Shown here one piece after another: positions 51,001 through 63,544 of a stretch of 64,000 nt of DNA. Source of the stretch: Mycteria americana (taxonomy: Eukaryota; Chordata; Aves; Ciconiiformes; Ciconiidae); assembly GCF_035582795.1 (NCBI RefSeq), contig NC_134372.1, positions 37,796,316 through 37,860,315 on the forward strand, in the 5' to 3' direction. Numbering within the stretch: position 1 is the stretch's first letter; every line of letters starts with the position of its first letter. The translations under genes were made by a program, and so were the position numbers. The notes below the pieces were generated by a model that had not been told where the DNA came from, made no database searches, and saw nothing but the letters and a program-made list of their open reading frames with translations.

Positions 51001-54000
51001 TCTTCTTTGCATAAATGCACCCTTCTCAAGCTCCCGAAGTTGAATGTAGTGATGTATATTAATTTATACTGCAAGGGAATCAGTAGTCTGAAAAGTCAAG
51101 AAATCTCTGCCTTAGGAAACAGCTACAATAACCTTTAGGATAACCAAGATGACATTGCCTTCAGCACTGCTTGTTCAGTGTCACTGAGTAAAGTATGGAA
51201 CCATTGGCTCCGGCAATTGAAAACTAGAGAACACATTAGACTAGACTAACGTATTAGATCCACACTGTGGTAGGATCCAAACTCTGCCCCCTTTCAGCCA
51301 GCAAAGCTTGCATTTATTTTAGCAAAAAGATACACACAACGTAAGGAGTGTGAAATTTGGTCCTGTGGTATTGACAGCAACAACGATCAACAGTTGTATC
51401 AAACTATCAGAACTGAATCTGTTAAATGCAGCAATTTGTAATTTTATTCCAGGACTTCCAGTCTATCAGCGTAAAAACCCTCTACACTGTTTTTGAGTTT
51501 ACTAACAAAATGAACACAGAACCATAATTAAAGTGATTCTCCTTATGTTCCAAACAATGTAGCATCAAACTTCAGCATTATGAATATGAAATAAAATTAG
51601 TTTCAAAATTCTTCATGTAAATATGAAAATATTTTTAATGTGAATGCAATTATTTAAAAACAGACTGAACAACTGATGTCATTAGCTTTTGGATTAAAAA
51701 TTTAAAAAGTGCTTATTTTTTGTACTCTGAAAGGAGTTGTTATGGGCTTTCTTCTCCTTCTCTTGTAAGGTTTGTGTTGTTTATGTACATTTTCCAGAAG
51801 TACCTTATATTTAAGTGCTAATGGGACTCCTAGTCAACATATTTACCCTTCACAGATTTTCATTACGTAAAAAGTCATTCAGTAAGACCAGTGGATTACA
51901 GATCTCTAAGTGCTTTCTCTCAATACGATTATGTAAGTCCTTTAATGCAGGAAGAGATCTGGACAAAACAGTAGTCTACACGTGAGCAGCACTTGCTATG
52001 GTAAGCATACAATAAAAATGGGATTAGAAAAGAATGTCTTTCATATAAAATTATCTGCATGTGTTGAGGGAACGACAAGAAAAGGAAGGAGATGGATGGA
52101 TGTAAATATGTCTTTACCTTTTCTTAGCAAAGTATGCTTTTTGTTAAATATGGTAGAATAGCATCACAATGTTAAACTATAGCTTCTCTGTAAACAGGTA
52201 GTATCTTATATCCAGTGGGACAAAGAATATAAAATATCCCTGAGTGGAACTGACTACCCATTCTCTGATTAACTCAAAATATTTTTACTCTTATTCTGTA
52301 TTGATTTGCTACACTTTGGTATCAATTTTACAAAAGACAACCTTTTTCTCTCTGTGTCACACTGCACGCGACTTTCTATTGGAAGAAGGTGGTCCCAGAA
52401 GGCTGGATTCTGTCATCCATCCCGAAAGCTTGCTGCTGCAGTACTGTGATGCAGTTGGAAATGTAGCTTAATCAGCTGCCACTGATTAAACCTGTGGAAA
52501 GTGAAAAGTCACATGGCATTTAACCAGCATGACAGCTCTTCTGCATCTTCTCATACAGCCAAGCACAAGTATTTCACTCTGGAAGCAATGTGACTAGAAG
52601 CCATGTAGGCAAATACAAATAAAATTACAGCATTTCTGAAAATCTGTCACTCACAGAGGCTAGTTAGCAAAAGCAATTATGTTTATTGCTCAGTTCCAGT
52701 AATTTTGTCAGAGTATGTACTGTGGTTTTCCTAAGTGTCAGAAATTGACTTCCTGAGCCTCCACAGGGTCAGGTGGGGTTTTTTGTTTTGTTTGATTGAA
52801 CTGTATGTTTTCTTTTATTTACACTGTATTGCATGACATTATTTATCACATACTTACTAATAACATCTCCACCAAATTAAACAAACTAACAAATCCTCTA
52901 AAAGCTAGTTCTAATTCAAGTGCACAGAAATGGAAGTCACATTCATAGTATAAATGTGTGGTCTGTTATTTTGGTCAGTTTTCCACTATGCATTAAAATA
53001 ATCACTGAAGTCTATGATCAGTCAAGTCCGTCTCTTGCACACAAATGTTCAAAGAACATTTGAACAGTTGAACTCATTGATGTGTCACAGCATTAAGGAA
53101 CTACATAGCCTAAAACATTACTTCAAAAATCATGGGGTTTTTGTAAGAATAGTAAACATCAGGTCATACAGCCATGTATAATTGTCTTGAGAAAAAAAAA
53201 AATTAAAATGCAATTCCTTTGTATGATCCTGAAGAATCTATATATAAATAGCATAAACCTTGGGGGGGAAAACAAGAGAAAAAGGTGGAAATCAGAAAAG
53301 AAGACAGAAGAAAATATTTAACTATTTATACCATATAAAATGACCAAAGAGTACCTGACACACCAAACATGATACTCCCTTAGCAACTTAATCTAATATG
53401 CTAATTGAATGTGTAACTTTATATATAAATACACATTTGAGTTCTGGGTCCTAGAGGGAGTGGTCTGAATCATTACTCTCATAAGCCATAACTACTCAGT
53501 TTAGTGAGAAATGGCATGTGTGAAGACTATGCATGTAATTAAAAGCTGCAGAATTAGAACCATAATTTCAGTTGCATAAGACATGTAATCCATTACGTGT
53601 CTGTTGGAAGTAGACCATTTCCAGTTGTTAATACTATCTGTAACCTAGTTTTCTATCTGCTTTGATTTGTTGGAATATTGTTTTGTATGAAGGTACCTAT
53701 ATTTTTTATTTTTATTTTTAGTCAATCTATATAATGGTGCCATAATCATAAACCTGCATTTCCTAGATTTGACATTTATTCACATTTTGGACACAATACT
53801 TGGAAAACTATACAGTGAATAATCTATTTACTTTTTATATGATTCATTAAGTCTGCCTATTCATTGATATTATATGAGCTAAACAATCTGAAAGCCATTA
53901 GCATGTCATTTTGAAATCAGCCAGTTTAAGAAGTAGTAGACACGCTCAGTGAAATCTCTTAATTTTTTGATACTTGAGGTTGTAACAATTTGTTTGATAT

Positions 54001-54726
54001 AGTAGACACTACATCTGCGCTACAAAGCTTTTACCAGATGCATATAAATTAAACTAAGAACTGACTTAGTATAATCATCTCCAACTCACAGGACAGCATG
54101 TAAGCCAAATTAAATTGTGAAATAATGGTGAACCTTGTTTTGCATCTGAAATTAATTATTACAGTGATGTGATCTGTACTGATCTGTACGTGCAAAACAA
54201 TTTATACAATGATGCGACAAATAGGAATGAAGCTGTTCTATTGCTAAGTATTGTAATCATCCACAAAAAAACCAGAAAGCTAATTTTACAACCATTTTTA
54301 TATATCTAGTGACCTGAATCTTTTTTCTTTAAACAAACTAATGTTTTCTTTTTCTCATAAGCAGTAACTGAAGTGGAGAGAAAAATGTCAAAGTAACCTC
54401 CACATTGCTGAAATATGATCCCACAAATTGCACGTCAGTGCAATAATCTTAGGGCGTTTCATTTGACGTAACTTTTGCATCACTTCAGAAGGGTTTATTT
54501 TTCAATACAGCACAATCTGTTTTTGAAAACAACCTGAAATACAAAAGTATTTGGGGTCCATTAGGTTAACAGTTGTATGTTCTGGCTTATAAGAAGCATG
54601 AAAGGCAGTCAAATTCTTAATTTTTTAGCAAAAATACTTTTTTTTTTTAATTATTTAATCTGGAGGGGACCTCTGACTCTCCAGCCTTCTCTCTTACTAC
54701 TTACTGAGTGTCACACATATCTCTAC

Positions 54727-54760
54727 CTAACTCTTGTTCTAACTCTTGTCCTAACTCTTG
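54727..54760. repeat. Three copies of a 12-bp tandem repeat
   Basis: CTAACTCTTGTT is followed by two near copies (ending GTC and GGG). A short minisatellite without known function. Confidence 0.85.
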
Positions 54761-55262
54761 GGGAGGCTTTTATCCAAACTAAAGTCTCCTGTATTCCCAG
54801 CCTACATACTGGTCCTTGAAGAATAATGCTGGAGTCCAGCTGAATGTAGAATGCCCTTGTGCTGGAACGCTTAGACTACAGTAATGGAATAAACTAGTAT
54901 GCTTGGTTTAGGATTGGCATTCCTGAATAATAGATTTTCTCAGATTTTCCATTTTTTCTGAAATCACTCGTAATGCTATACAAATTTTAAGTACAAGTAA
55001 GATGAGTTCTGCATTTTAGCAGAATATATTGAAGAAAGAAGTCATCTAAATTGGAGATGAAATGAAACATGCTTTATAGATAACCTTACATCTAGTTTGG
55101 CTTTAAGACATTTTCTGTATTCATCTGAGCTGTCTCCAGCAAGTTAGCTATAGCTTTGAGAGAGCAGGTACACGCACACTCACAGCGCTTAGCTTTTGCC
55201 TTTCTTAGCAGGAAACTGGAAGGGGGTAAAACATCCCTTTACACCCTCGATCTTTGCTCACA

Positions 55263-55299
55263 GTTTCTGAGTATCAGAAACACTCAGTTTCTGAGTGTT
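55263..55299. repeat. Overlapping inverted repeats
   Basis: GTTTCTG and CAGAAAC face each other across AGTAT. The right arm overlaps a perfect 9-bp inverted repeat, AACACTCAG-TTT-CTGAGTGTT. Confidence 0.8.
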
Positions 55300-57649
55300 C
55301 ATCCTTAGAATCTCCTGCCACCTCCAGTCCTGATAACTGGGTCAATTAAAGACTCATATGCTCCTGGAATTTTGCATGAGATTACTTCAGCTTTGTCATG
55401 AACAGATATCAAACTACTCTTTGTAAGAGAGTAATGAAAGGAAGTTAAAAACTTGCCATCAATAGGACAAATATGCTGACCCTTGGGTAAGGAATGTCAT
55501 CCTTCTTAGGGGGAAGAGATGCCTTACATACCCCAGGACTGTGTGGAAAAATGCAGCAACTGGAGTAGAGAATCATATTGCCTTAACTTGCACTTGGCTG
55601 TCTTTGGTCCCAAAAGACTGCTTCAGATGCTAAGAACAGTCATGAACAATGCTATAACCACACAACTACTTCTCTACCGACAGTCCTGGTATTCTGTATG
55701 TGTTTGAGGTTGCAAATAGCAGCGTATATGCCACCCAGACATTCAATTTCCACCCCGCATCCAAGAATGCCTATGAAATTAGATCTGCTAAATTTAATAC
55801 CCATGGATGCCAGTGAAACCAGAGGAATTGTTTTCCAGGATATTCCTGCTTTACATACTAGCACTTGTGAGACTTTAGAGTGTGCTAGGTAAAAAAAATA
55901 TAAAAACATTCCATATAGAAACTTAAGATGACAATATAATCTGCAATATTCTTTATTATCAGATTTTCCTAAAGATGTTCTGAAATAATGTTCCAATGAT
56001 ATCAGACATTGCATTGTTGCCATAGTAAGACAGTTTTGTATATGTGCTGGTATTACAACTGATTTGAAAATGATGCTGTTTGTTATTGATACGTGAGTAC
56101 TTTCTACTTAAAATGCCTTTATGCTGAAATGATCTGACATAAGGGACCCTAAATCTTTTTGATCAGCCATCAAGCTCATTGGATGTTATATCTTGAAAAA
56201 CCTCAGTAGTTTATGAATATTTCACCAGTAAAGCAGCTTTTAGGCAAAGCACATTCCTAACGATGTATACTTAACACAATAAAATAGGTAACTATGCTAA
56301 GAGTGCGAAAGGCAAACAAATACAAGGTGAACATCGTGATTTTAGGTTCAAAATGCTTTCTACAGGAAACAGGCACATTAGTGGACCTTATGCTTCCATT
56401 GCCTAAGATGGTAATCACTGATGAGCAATAATGATTAAATTAGTATGAAAAAGGAGGCTAGAGTTACAAGATGTCCCGGTTTTGCTCGTATATTTGGTCA
56501 TGAGGAAGGAAAGGAGAGGAAGGGCAGACTTGCATATTGTCTGGCTATACCACAGCTGGTGTTCTGCCCCAATTTTAGTACAATCAGCTGGCTGGCTGAC
56601 CTATTCTCTGCCGACTGCAGCCTAGCGTCAGGATGAACTTATGGCCCAGCTGCATCTGTGTAGACCTTGACTGAATTTTTTGTTTTGTCAAATGACATAT
56701 TTCAGCATCCCACTGGTTTAATTGCCTCTAACCATTTCTGTTACAGCGAGCCACATCTCACAGGCAACGAGTACATGCTCAAATAGAAAATAAAATGGAG
56801 AAGTTGTCAGAGACATGTGCAGGTATGTGGGTATTTGCCAAATGGAATCTAGCAAGAGAAGGATTATGAAGAGGAGAAGGATTCCCCATGTTACATGCAA
56901 ATATCATTCTTACAAAATTCCTCAACCTGTGTCATCAGCTTTCTTCTGCTTATACTCCCTACAAATTAAAAAAAAAATCTATTATTAAATTGAGGAATCA
57001 AAATCGAATGTTAACAAAATAAAATAAAATGTTTCCTAAAGTGAAACGTCTGTTCAAAGGACTTTTTCAAGGTTTTGCTATCTCGCCTGAATATATCTTT
57101 TTTTTCAGGTAACAAGGTACTTAAAAGCGTCAAAACAGAAGAGCTCTGTAATAAAAATTAATTAAAATTCTACATACTCCTCCCCTTTGAAGTCTACTAG
57201 AACAAATTCAAACAACTTGGAGCGTGACATGTCTAATTAAAGACCTAAAATTATTTTTGTTATCAACATGCCTTGATGTGGAATTGAGATAAGGAGATTT
57301 CTCTGGGGCCAGCTGGCGGGTCAGCAGCAGTATTACGATTACAAATCAAGAGTCCCTGGTTCCTGACCCCGTGCTGATTCCTGGGGCTGTAACTACAGTC
57401 CCCTCAGCAGTACTCGGAAGACTTTGGGGTCCAAGGTAGCTATTCAACATTCACACCTTGTCATGCTGTAAATACACTCCGTGCTCTGAAACCTCAGGAA
57501 GTGCTGACTACTCCAAGCCATAGTTTTTCAAGTACATGGAAAGACATCGCCTCGTTTCTTTCAGCCATTTGCCCTGTGCCTGTAAAACCTCTGCAATTCC
57601 TTAAGCTTTTGCCCTTTGAGGACACCACTTACCGGCTTAAGGCTGATCG

Positions 57650-58760
57650 GGACTGAGGCATTACTGACCGCTTCGGACAGGCCTCCATCCCCCCACGTCT
57701 CTGGGCGGGCCAAGCCTTCCCTCGGCGGAGGTGCGCGCTGACCGCCGCCACGGCCGCGGCCCGCCGGGCTTTCCCGCCCGCTGCCTACGGTTGCAGTGGC
57801 TCCTCCGGGAGCCCAGGCGGCGGTGGCGCCCGGGCGGCCCCGCAGCGCGATCGCGGCCGCCGCCTCCTCCACCCCTCAAGATGAACTCGCGGCTGCGGCA
57901 CTGGAGGGAAGCGGCCACGCTGCTGCTGGCGGCGGGCAGGCCGGCGCCGCTGCCGCGCTCCCCGCTCGGCCCCGTTGACTATGGGCTGCTGCTGCTGCAG
58001 CGGAGCTCCCGCAGCGGCTTCGCGCCCAGCGCCCACGTCTTCCCGGGGGGCCTAGTGGAGGCGGCGGATTTCTCCGCTGACTGGCTGGGGCTGCTGCCCG
58101 CCTCGCCTCAGTGCGGGCTGGGCGTCGTGAGACCACCGCCTCTCGGCAGCAGCCGGGCCCCGCTGTTCGCCACCGACCGGGAGCGGCTAGGCTCGCCGCT
58201 GCCGGGGGAAGTCGCCTTCCGCATCTGCGCCATCAGGGAAACTTTCGAGGAGGCGGGAATCCTGCTGCTGGTGCCGGGGCGCGGGCCGGCGGCGAGCAGC
58301 GGCCCGGCCCCCCTGCTGCCAGCGGAGCGCTTGCCCCCCGCCGCGGAGCTGAGCGAGTGGCGGCGCCGGGTGCAGGAGGACCCGGCCTGCTTCTTACAAC
58401 TGTGCCGACACCTGAGCTGCGTGCCCAATATTTGGGCGCTGCAGGAGTGGAGCAACTGGCTGACTCCTGTGGGCAGGGCTGGTCGCGGCGGCCGGCGCTA
58501 CGACACGGCCTTCTACCTGTGCTGCCTGGAGGAGCGGCCGCCCCACACCTCGCAGGACGACCACGAGGTGACAGCCTTCCTGGTGAGCGCGCCTCCCGCC
58601 CCGCCGCAGGGCTGGCACAGGAGGAGATGCCTGGGCTCCACTTTGGCATGCCGCGCCGCACGGTCCGGCCGTGCCAGCGTTCCGATGGCAACAAGCAGGA
58701 GGGGCCCTGCTTCTGCCCCAGGCAGCCTCGGTGGAACCGCCGAGCCTCTGGCCCCTACCC
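57650..58760. promoter_or_regulatory. NUDT19: CpG island at the NUDT19 promoter and exon 1
   Basis: About 1.1 kb of CpG-rich sequence beginning some 230 nt before the NUDT19 start codon and covering exon 1. A housekeeping-type, TATA-less promoter is inferred. Confidence 0.8.
57881..58582 (+). CDS. NUDT19: NUDT19 exon 1
   Basis: Residues 1-234, with the Nudix box and CoA motif, ending HEVTAFL before donor GTGAGC. The open frame reads on into the intron to 58975, but that part is unlike any NUDT19. Confidence 0.95.
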
Positions 58761-61686
58761 AGTACAGATTAATCGTCGTCCAAAGGTCTAGCTCTCTAGC
58801 CGTCCTAATAACGCTCCCTTACGGTGTGAGAAAAGGGAAGGGAGTTTCCATCTTCCCGGTACCCCTCTCCCTGTACGCCTCTCCTTCCAACGGTAACTGC
58901 CACTGCCCCTTTAACCAAACGCGCAGCTGTAACTGCTGGCTGAAGAGGGTCTTTCTAGAAGGTCATTTTACATGACGTTTTATGGCATAGGATGTGTGTC
59001 ACCTCAGATCATTTTCACCTTGAATTGCTGTATCTTTCCAAGGTGGATGACAAGTAATCACTTCTTACACATTCACTCGTGCGGTATCAATGGAGCATTG
59101 CCGTTACACCCTTAACATTCAGTATGCTTGGAGAGATGCATGTGGTATATGCCGAGTGTTCCAGGGCTGCAAGAGCTGCTAGTAATTTTTGTAGTTACTT
59201 GGAGTATTTTAAGTGACATACAAACCTGTTGAAATAGAGTGTTATTAAAACCATTTTTGGAGCGATACTGATTTTTTTACCTTTTTTTTTTTTAACTGGA
59301 GGGGGTAAAAGTAAAAAACTTCATGAAGACATTTCTTAAAGACAACTCAGGGTCAGGTACATTAGGGTCTTTAAGTTTTTCTAGAATTCTGAAAAGTTTG
59401 AATGCAAGTTAGAAGTAGATTAGAAACCAGACAGTTCTGTAAAAGTTTACCTAATTATTTTGGTATTATTTACATTTCTGTATTTGGTTTCTGAACAGAT
59501 CTTGCTACAGAAATTTAAAAGTACCTGAGATCTTCAAAAGAGTTCATGTTTGTTATAATTTTATTAATAACAGCATAAGTCTACTGCAAATACTTATGCA
59601 CACATTTATATTATCAAATTCACCACGTGAGATGAAATGAAGATTACTATTAGTTTAAACACGCAGAACAACACAATGTTTAAATGTGAATAGCTGGGTA
59701 TTCATGCTCTTAAAACAATATGTATAGGAAGCAGATGTTTAGAGGTACTTTTAAATTTTGAAGCATCAAATAGCAACCTCTGTTAACTGAGTTCACATTG
59801 AGTTTAAGGTTTTCTGTTGGTTTCAGTAGACTTTTAGTCAGGCCCCCAAACAAGGCTCAATTTTAATTTCCAAAGTTGGTATGCCTACGTGTAAAATAAA
59901 AACTTACTTATTTTTGTAGGAAAAAGAGTAATTTTTCTAGATGGCTTTATTATTTTTTTTCAATTTTTTTAAAAAAATTGTTGTTATTTTGGTATAGTTT
60001 ATAATGGGTTTTATTGTTTTCAGAAAATTTGGACTGTTTCAAGCTCTTTTTCTGTAAAGACTTCCTTGCTAATGGCTTTTAAAGTTACTGATACTTTCTA
60101 TCTGCTGAGGAAACTATTATTTCAAGGCTTGTTTCTGTCTTACAGTGGGCATCACCTCCAGAAGCCATTGAACGCTTTAAATCTCAAGACATACGGTTTG
60201 CTCCACCACAGTTCTATGAATTGTGTAGGCTGTGCAACTTCTCTTCGCTCCGTGAGTTACACAAGTTCAGCTCTGATCGAGCTCTAGAGGGATGTGAACG
60301 TTGGATGCCTGTGATGTTAACTGCTTCAGATGGATACATTCAGCTATTGCCAGGTAAGAAAACAGATGAAGGTTCTTTTAAATATTAAAAAACTTGGGAA
60401 TTAATACATACTCAAGCCGCATGACATAAACCCATCTATAACTGTAAGGAAAATATTCTTTTAAGTCAAGTTACTTTTCCCACTGTTTGGCTTCCTTCTT
60501 TGATACAGTTGATAATGGCTACTGTCAAGAGACAAGCTACTGAATCAGACTGACAGTACGGTTATTTCTGTACTTATTCATAATCTCATTGTCTCATATA
60601 GTTGCCATTAATATGTTTATTTATGAAGAAATTCTAGCATTTCAACTTTTTTTTTTAATCTGAAGGATGTATTAGAACTCCTCCTATTTAATACTTTCCA
60701 GTGGAAATTCTCATTTACTTCAGTTACCTGTTTGTCTTTGTAAGGGCAAGTGGATCAAGCACAGCTGCAGTATCAGTCTTCACAACTGTAGCGATAGGGC
60801 TGTGATCTAAAGATACACTAATTCATTTTCCTCCTGCCCTTCCTCCTATTTAAGTCTCTCATTTCATAATCATGTACATTTTCGCCTTCTCCTTAAGAAA
60901 AGCTGCATCAACTATTTATGGTTTTCTGCTGCTTTAGTTTGCTTTTCATTATGCTTTCTCCTGTCTTTTTTTTGCCACTATTGACCTCTAGAATTTCTGT
61001 ATTTGTGGTGTATTAGCACTCTAGCACAACAGTAACATGCATTTATATGGCAAAACACTGTTTTCTTCAACAAAACAGACCAAAATAACAGTGTCTATTT
61101 TTAGTCCTACTGTAGCCTATCTTTATACACTTGGAAAAGTATTTGTCTTGTTCTCCACTTACTATATAAACGCATATCTGACCAGGCTGTGATTATAGCA
61201 TATAAGTATTATCAGGAACACTGGAACATTCAAATCAACACCTCCAATGTGCACTGCAGCATCACTGACAGATACTTCAGAAATTTATGGCTGTATCTTT
61301 AAATCTGAAGATGTTTAGAGGCAATTTACTTTTGTATTGTGAAATACATTCCACTGAGTTTCATGTCCTGGTAAATATTAAAAAATTGCCGCTGTCACTC
61401 AATCAAAATGCTGGAAAATAAGGTAGGCAATGTATGACTAAAACTTTTTCTGCCCCCAGGAGATGAGTTATATCCAGAAGATCCAGATTATACAGGAGAA
61501 AAGAAAATAGTCATGTCAACAGATAAGAAGGTTGAAGATCTCATGAAAGAGGGTAGCGTATTTCACAGGATAGTAATAAAAAACATCAACAGTCTTGCTG
61601 TCTATGTTAATATTCAAGCAAAATATAAACATATGAATCCATTGATGATAAACTCTGACTGTTCAGATTACAATAGCAGATTATAA
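57881..61686 (+). CDS. NUDT19: NUDT19, peroxisomal acyl-CoA/CoA diphosphohydrolase (three exons)
   Basis: Joined exons 57881-58582, 60146-60353 and 61460-61686 give 378 residues (human about 375). NUDT19 cleaves CoA and acyl-CoAs to acyl-4'-phosphopantetheine and 3',5'-ADP in peroxisomes (known). Seen: LLLLQRSSRSGF with AHVFPGG at 36-57, like the CoA-specific motif of this subfamily; a long insert inside the Nudix box; then AFRICAIRETFEEAGI at 112-127 with the metal-binding Glu residues of REXXEEXG; LTPVGRAGRG and YDTAFYLCCL; and FAPPQFYELCRL in exon 2. The protein ends SRL, a PTS1. The ATG at 57881 has A at -3, and its N-terminus matches human, so the longer in-frame ATG at 57731 is not used here. 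Splice phases are 0 and 1. Confidence 0.96.
58583..60145 (+). other. NUDT19: NUDT19 intron 1
   Basis: The GC-rich first 170 nt give way to AT-rich intron. It contains a perfect 20-bp palindrome at 59961-59980, formed by T and A runs. No other feature seen. Confidence 0.85.
60146..60353 (+). CDS. NUDT19: NUDT19 exon 2
   Basis: Residues 235-303. Acceptor GTCTTACAG, then WASPPEAIERF, FAPPQFYELCRL, RALEGCERWMPVML and IQLLP, with one base carried over before donor GTAAGA. Confidence 0.95.
60354..61459 (+). other. NUDT19: NUDT19 intron 2
   Basis: AT-rich intron with nothing recognisable inside. Confidence 0.85.
61460..61686 (+). CDS. NUDT19: NUDT19 exon 3 with stop codon
   Basis: Residues 304-378. 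Acceptor TGCCCCCAG, then GDELYPEDPDYTGEKK, MKEGSVFHRIV and QAKYKHMNP, ending NSRL and TAA. Confidence 0.94.
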
Positions 61687-63544
61687 TATCTGTTTGGTTT
61701 AAAGCTAGAATATTTTTACATACATACATATTCACTGTGGTTTTGGTCCTTTCTAACCATTGCCAAATAGTCAGGAAAATATTCCTTTGTGCTGCCAAAG
61801 CATTTCATGTGTGTGGTTTGAGATTCATGTGTACCTAATTCTTTGAGTCTTTGAAACAGCACAGTTGTGCCAGTTACAATGTTTAGAGGCTACTGAAAAT
61901 TTAGCGTAGCCATCCACTTAATTATTAACTTAAATGATATTTGATGGTAATTATACTGAGCCATTGCCACCTTATTCTACTTACATATTAATTGTAGAAT
62001 ATGCTGCAACACTGTTGGATCACAGAGGTCTTTTTCTCACTGGAAATTTAAGTATATATTATGTTCAGAACAAGTATGTTTTGAGTTGAAGAATTCTTTT
62101 AGTATGCTTCTCAAAGTTATCCATTAGACAACTGTAATGTGTGTCTAGGAATGAATGAAATCTCCCAGTCTATTCTCTCTTTCATTTTTGGGAAAACCAG
62201 TGTATATATCTATATATAGATTTATTAGCTAAAATTCACTTTTAAAAAAAATTATTAAAAAGTTAATGCTTATATTTGAGATACCTAAATTCTTTCTACT
62301 AATGGTAATCTATCCAAAATTACAATTTTCAAAGGTAGACATAATTTAAACAAAGTCATCTATCAGATTGAGTGCATTCTCAACATCCTTTTTATTCATG
62401 ATAATTTTTATCTTCAAGTTGTTAGCAATTTAAAAAATAGAAAAATACATTTTTTAGCTCCAAAAAGATACCAACAACTTCAGGGAATAACATACTACCT
62501 TGGAAACACCCACTTCCGTATTTCAACATCCCACATTTTGCTTCTGAACTAGTTTGCTAAATATATCTGAGACGCAAGAACTTCAGAGGAAGGATTGCTG
62601 CTTGCTTGGTTGGTTGGTTTTGTCTTTTTTTTGTGCAATAAGTGGAGTAAATGGAGCAGTGATGTAAGTTCTTCTTTATCTGGAAGAAGAATGAATGATT
62701 ACTTGAGATTAGCCAGTAAAGTTGTTCAGAAAGCTTTGTTTCAGCTTTTGTTCTGTATTTCAATTAAAACCTTCTGCAACATTTTCATTAAATTGAATTG
62801 GTTTGTAGCATTCATTTGGATCAGAAAAAAATGTGTCTTTCTCTTCTCTCTGAACATGTTCAAAATGTTCTTGGTTTTGCAGACCTTGTTGAAATTTGTA
62901 TCCCTCTGCTAAACATGGATTATGTGAAGCAGTATATTATGTATACTGTATATTATGCTGTATATCTCCTTCAGAATATTCTGGCTAACTCTTCTGAACA
63001 TGAAGACAACAGGGTAATTAAAATGGAGAGTAGAAGCAGTAAAGAAAGTACCCTGTATGACTATCTTACATGACTTTTAGCTTTTTGAGATTAATACTGG
63101 ATACTGTAGTACTAGGAAGACAAAAGGGAAAGGCATGCTTATGATCGTATTTGTGGCATCTATAGTAACAAATATCTTGGCTTCAAAATAATTCCATTAT
63201 TTATTCATAATGGGCAAAATAAATCTGAGTAATTGCTAGGCTGTTTTACAAGTTACAATGAGAACATACACAAATTTAACAAGATACGGCATGGATAAAG
63301 ATGTGGTATTGGTTGGGCTCTCTCTTTCACTTTCTGTGTAGAACCAAGATTCCTTATTTTGAGCTGGCAGACAGTAACGCAGCAAATTAAGGTTATTCTG
63401 TCAGTCCAGGAAAGGACGACAGAGAAACACTTGCAAAACTATTTGTATTTGATTGTTGTTGTGTAGCAACAAATGGTAAACTACTCTATTCTGTTCCTGC
63501 AGACAGTGGCTTAAAAGAAGTACCCTATCTGTGATAATTGGTAA
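61687..63544 (+). other. NUDT19: NUDT19 3' UTR and flank
   Basis: AT-rich, with a 14-bp palindrome at 62208-62221. Candidate polyadenylation signals are ATTAAA at 62254-62259 and AATAAA at 63218-63223. Two short overlapping open frames at 62595-63073 look non-coding. Confidence 0.6.

Larger units (their letters stand above)
47514..57650. other. RGS9BP 3' UTR and 10-kb gene-poor interval
   Basis: AT-rich sequence between RGS9BP and the NUDT19 CpG island. No open frame with protein-like content and no recognisable repeat family was seen. It contains a 12-bp tandem repeat (54727-54760) and nested inverted repeats (55263-55299). It may hold photoreceptor enhancers, but none can be identified by eye. 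Confidence 0.7.

Noticed and set aside
53042-53062. CAAATGTTC-AAA-GAACATTTG palindrome as a glucocorticoid response element
   Set aside because: The half sites are everted compared with a GRE (TGTTC then GAACA), so it does not fit; it is likely chance.
57731-57880. 50-residue N-terminal extension of NUDT19
   Set aside because: Arg/Pro-rich CpG-island translation. The ATG at 57881 has a good context and matches the human start.
58583-58975. Read-through of NUDT19 exon 1 into the intron (414-codon frame)
   Set aside because: The conserved sequence stops exactly at a GTGAGC donor and resumes at 60146 in the right phase.
59961-59980. Perfect 20-bp palindrome
   Set aside because: It is T7 next to A7 with CAA/TTG ends, easily produced in AT-rich DNA.
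62595-63073. Two overlapping open frames (105 and 91 codons) after NUDT19
   Set aside because: The Phe/Leu/Lys-rich composition follows the AT-rich base content; there is no domain, conserved motif or splice context.
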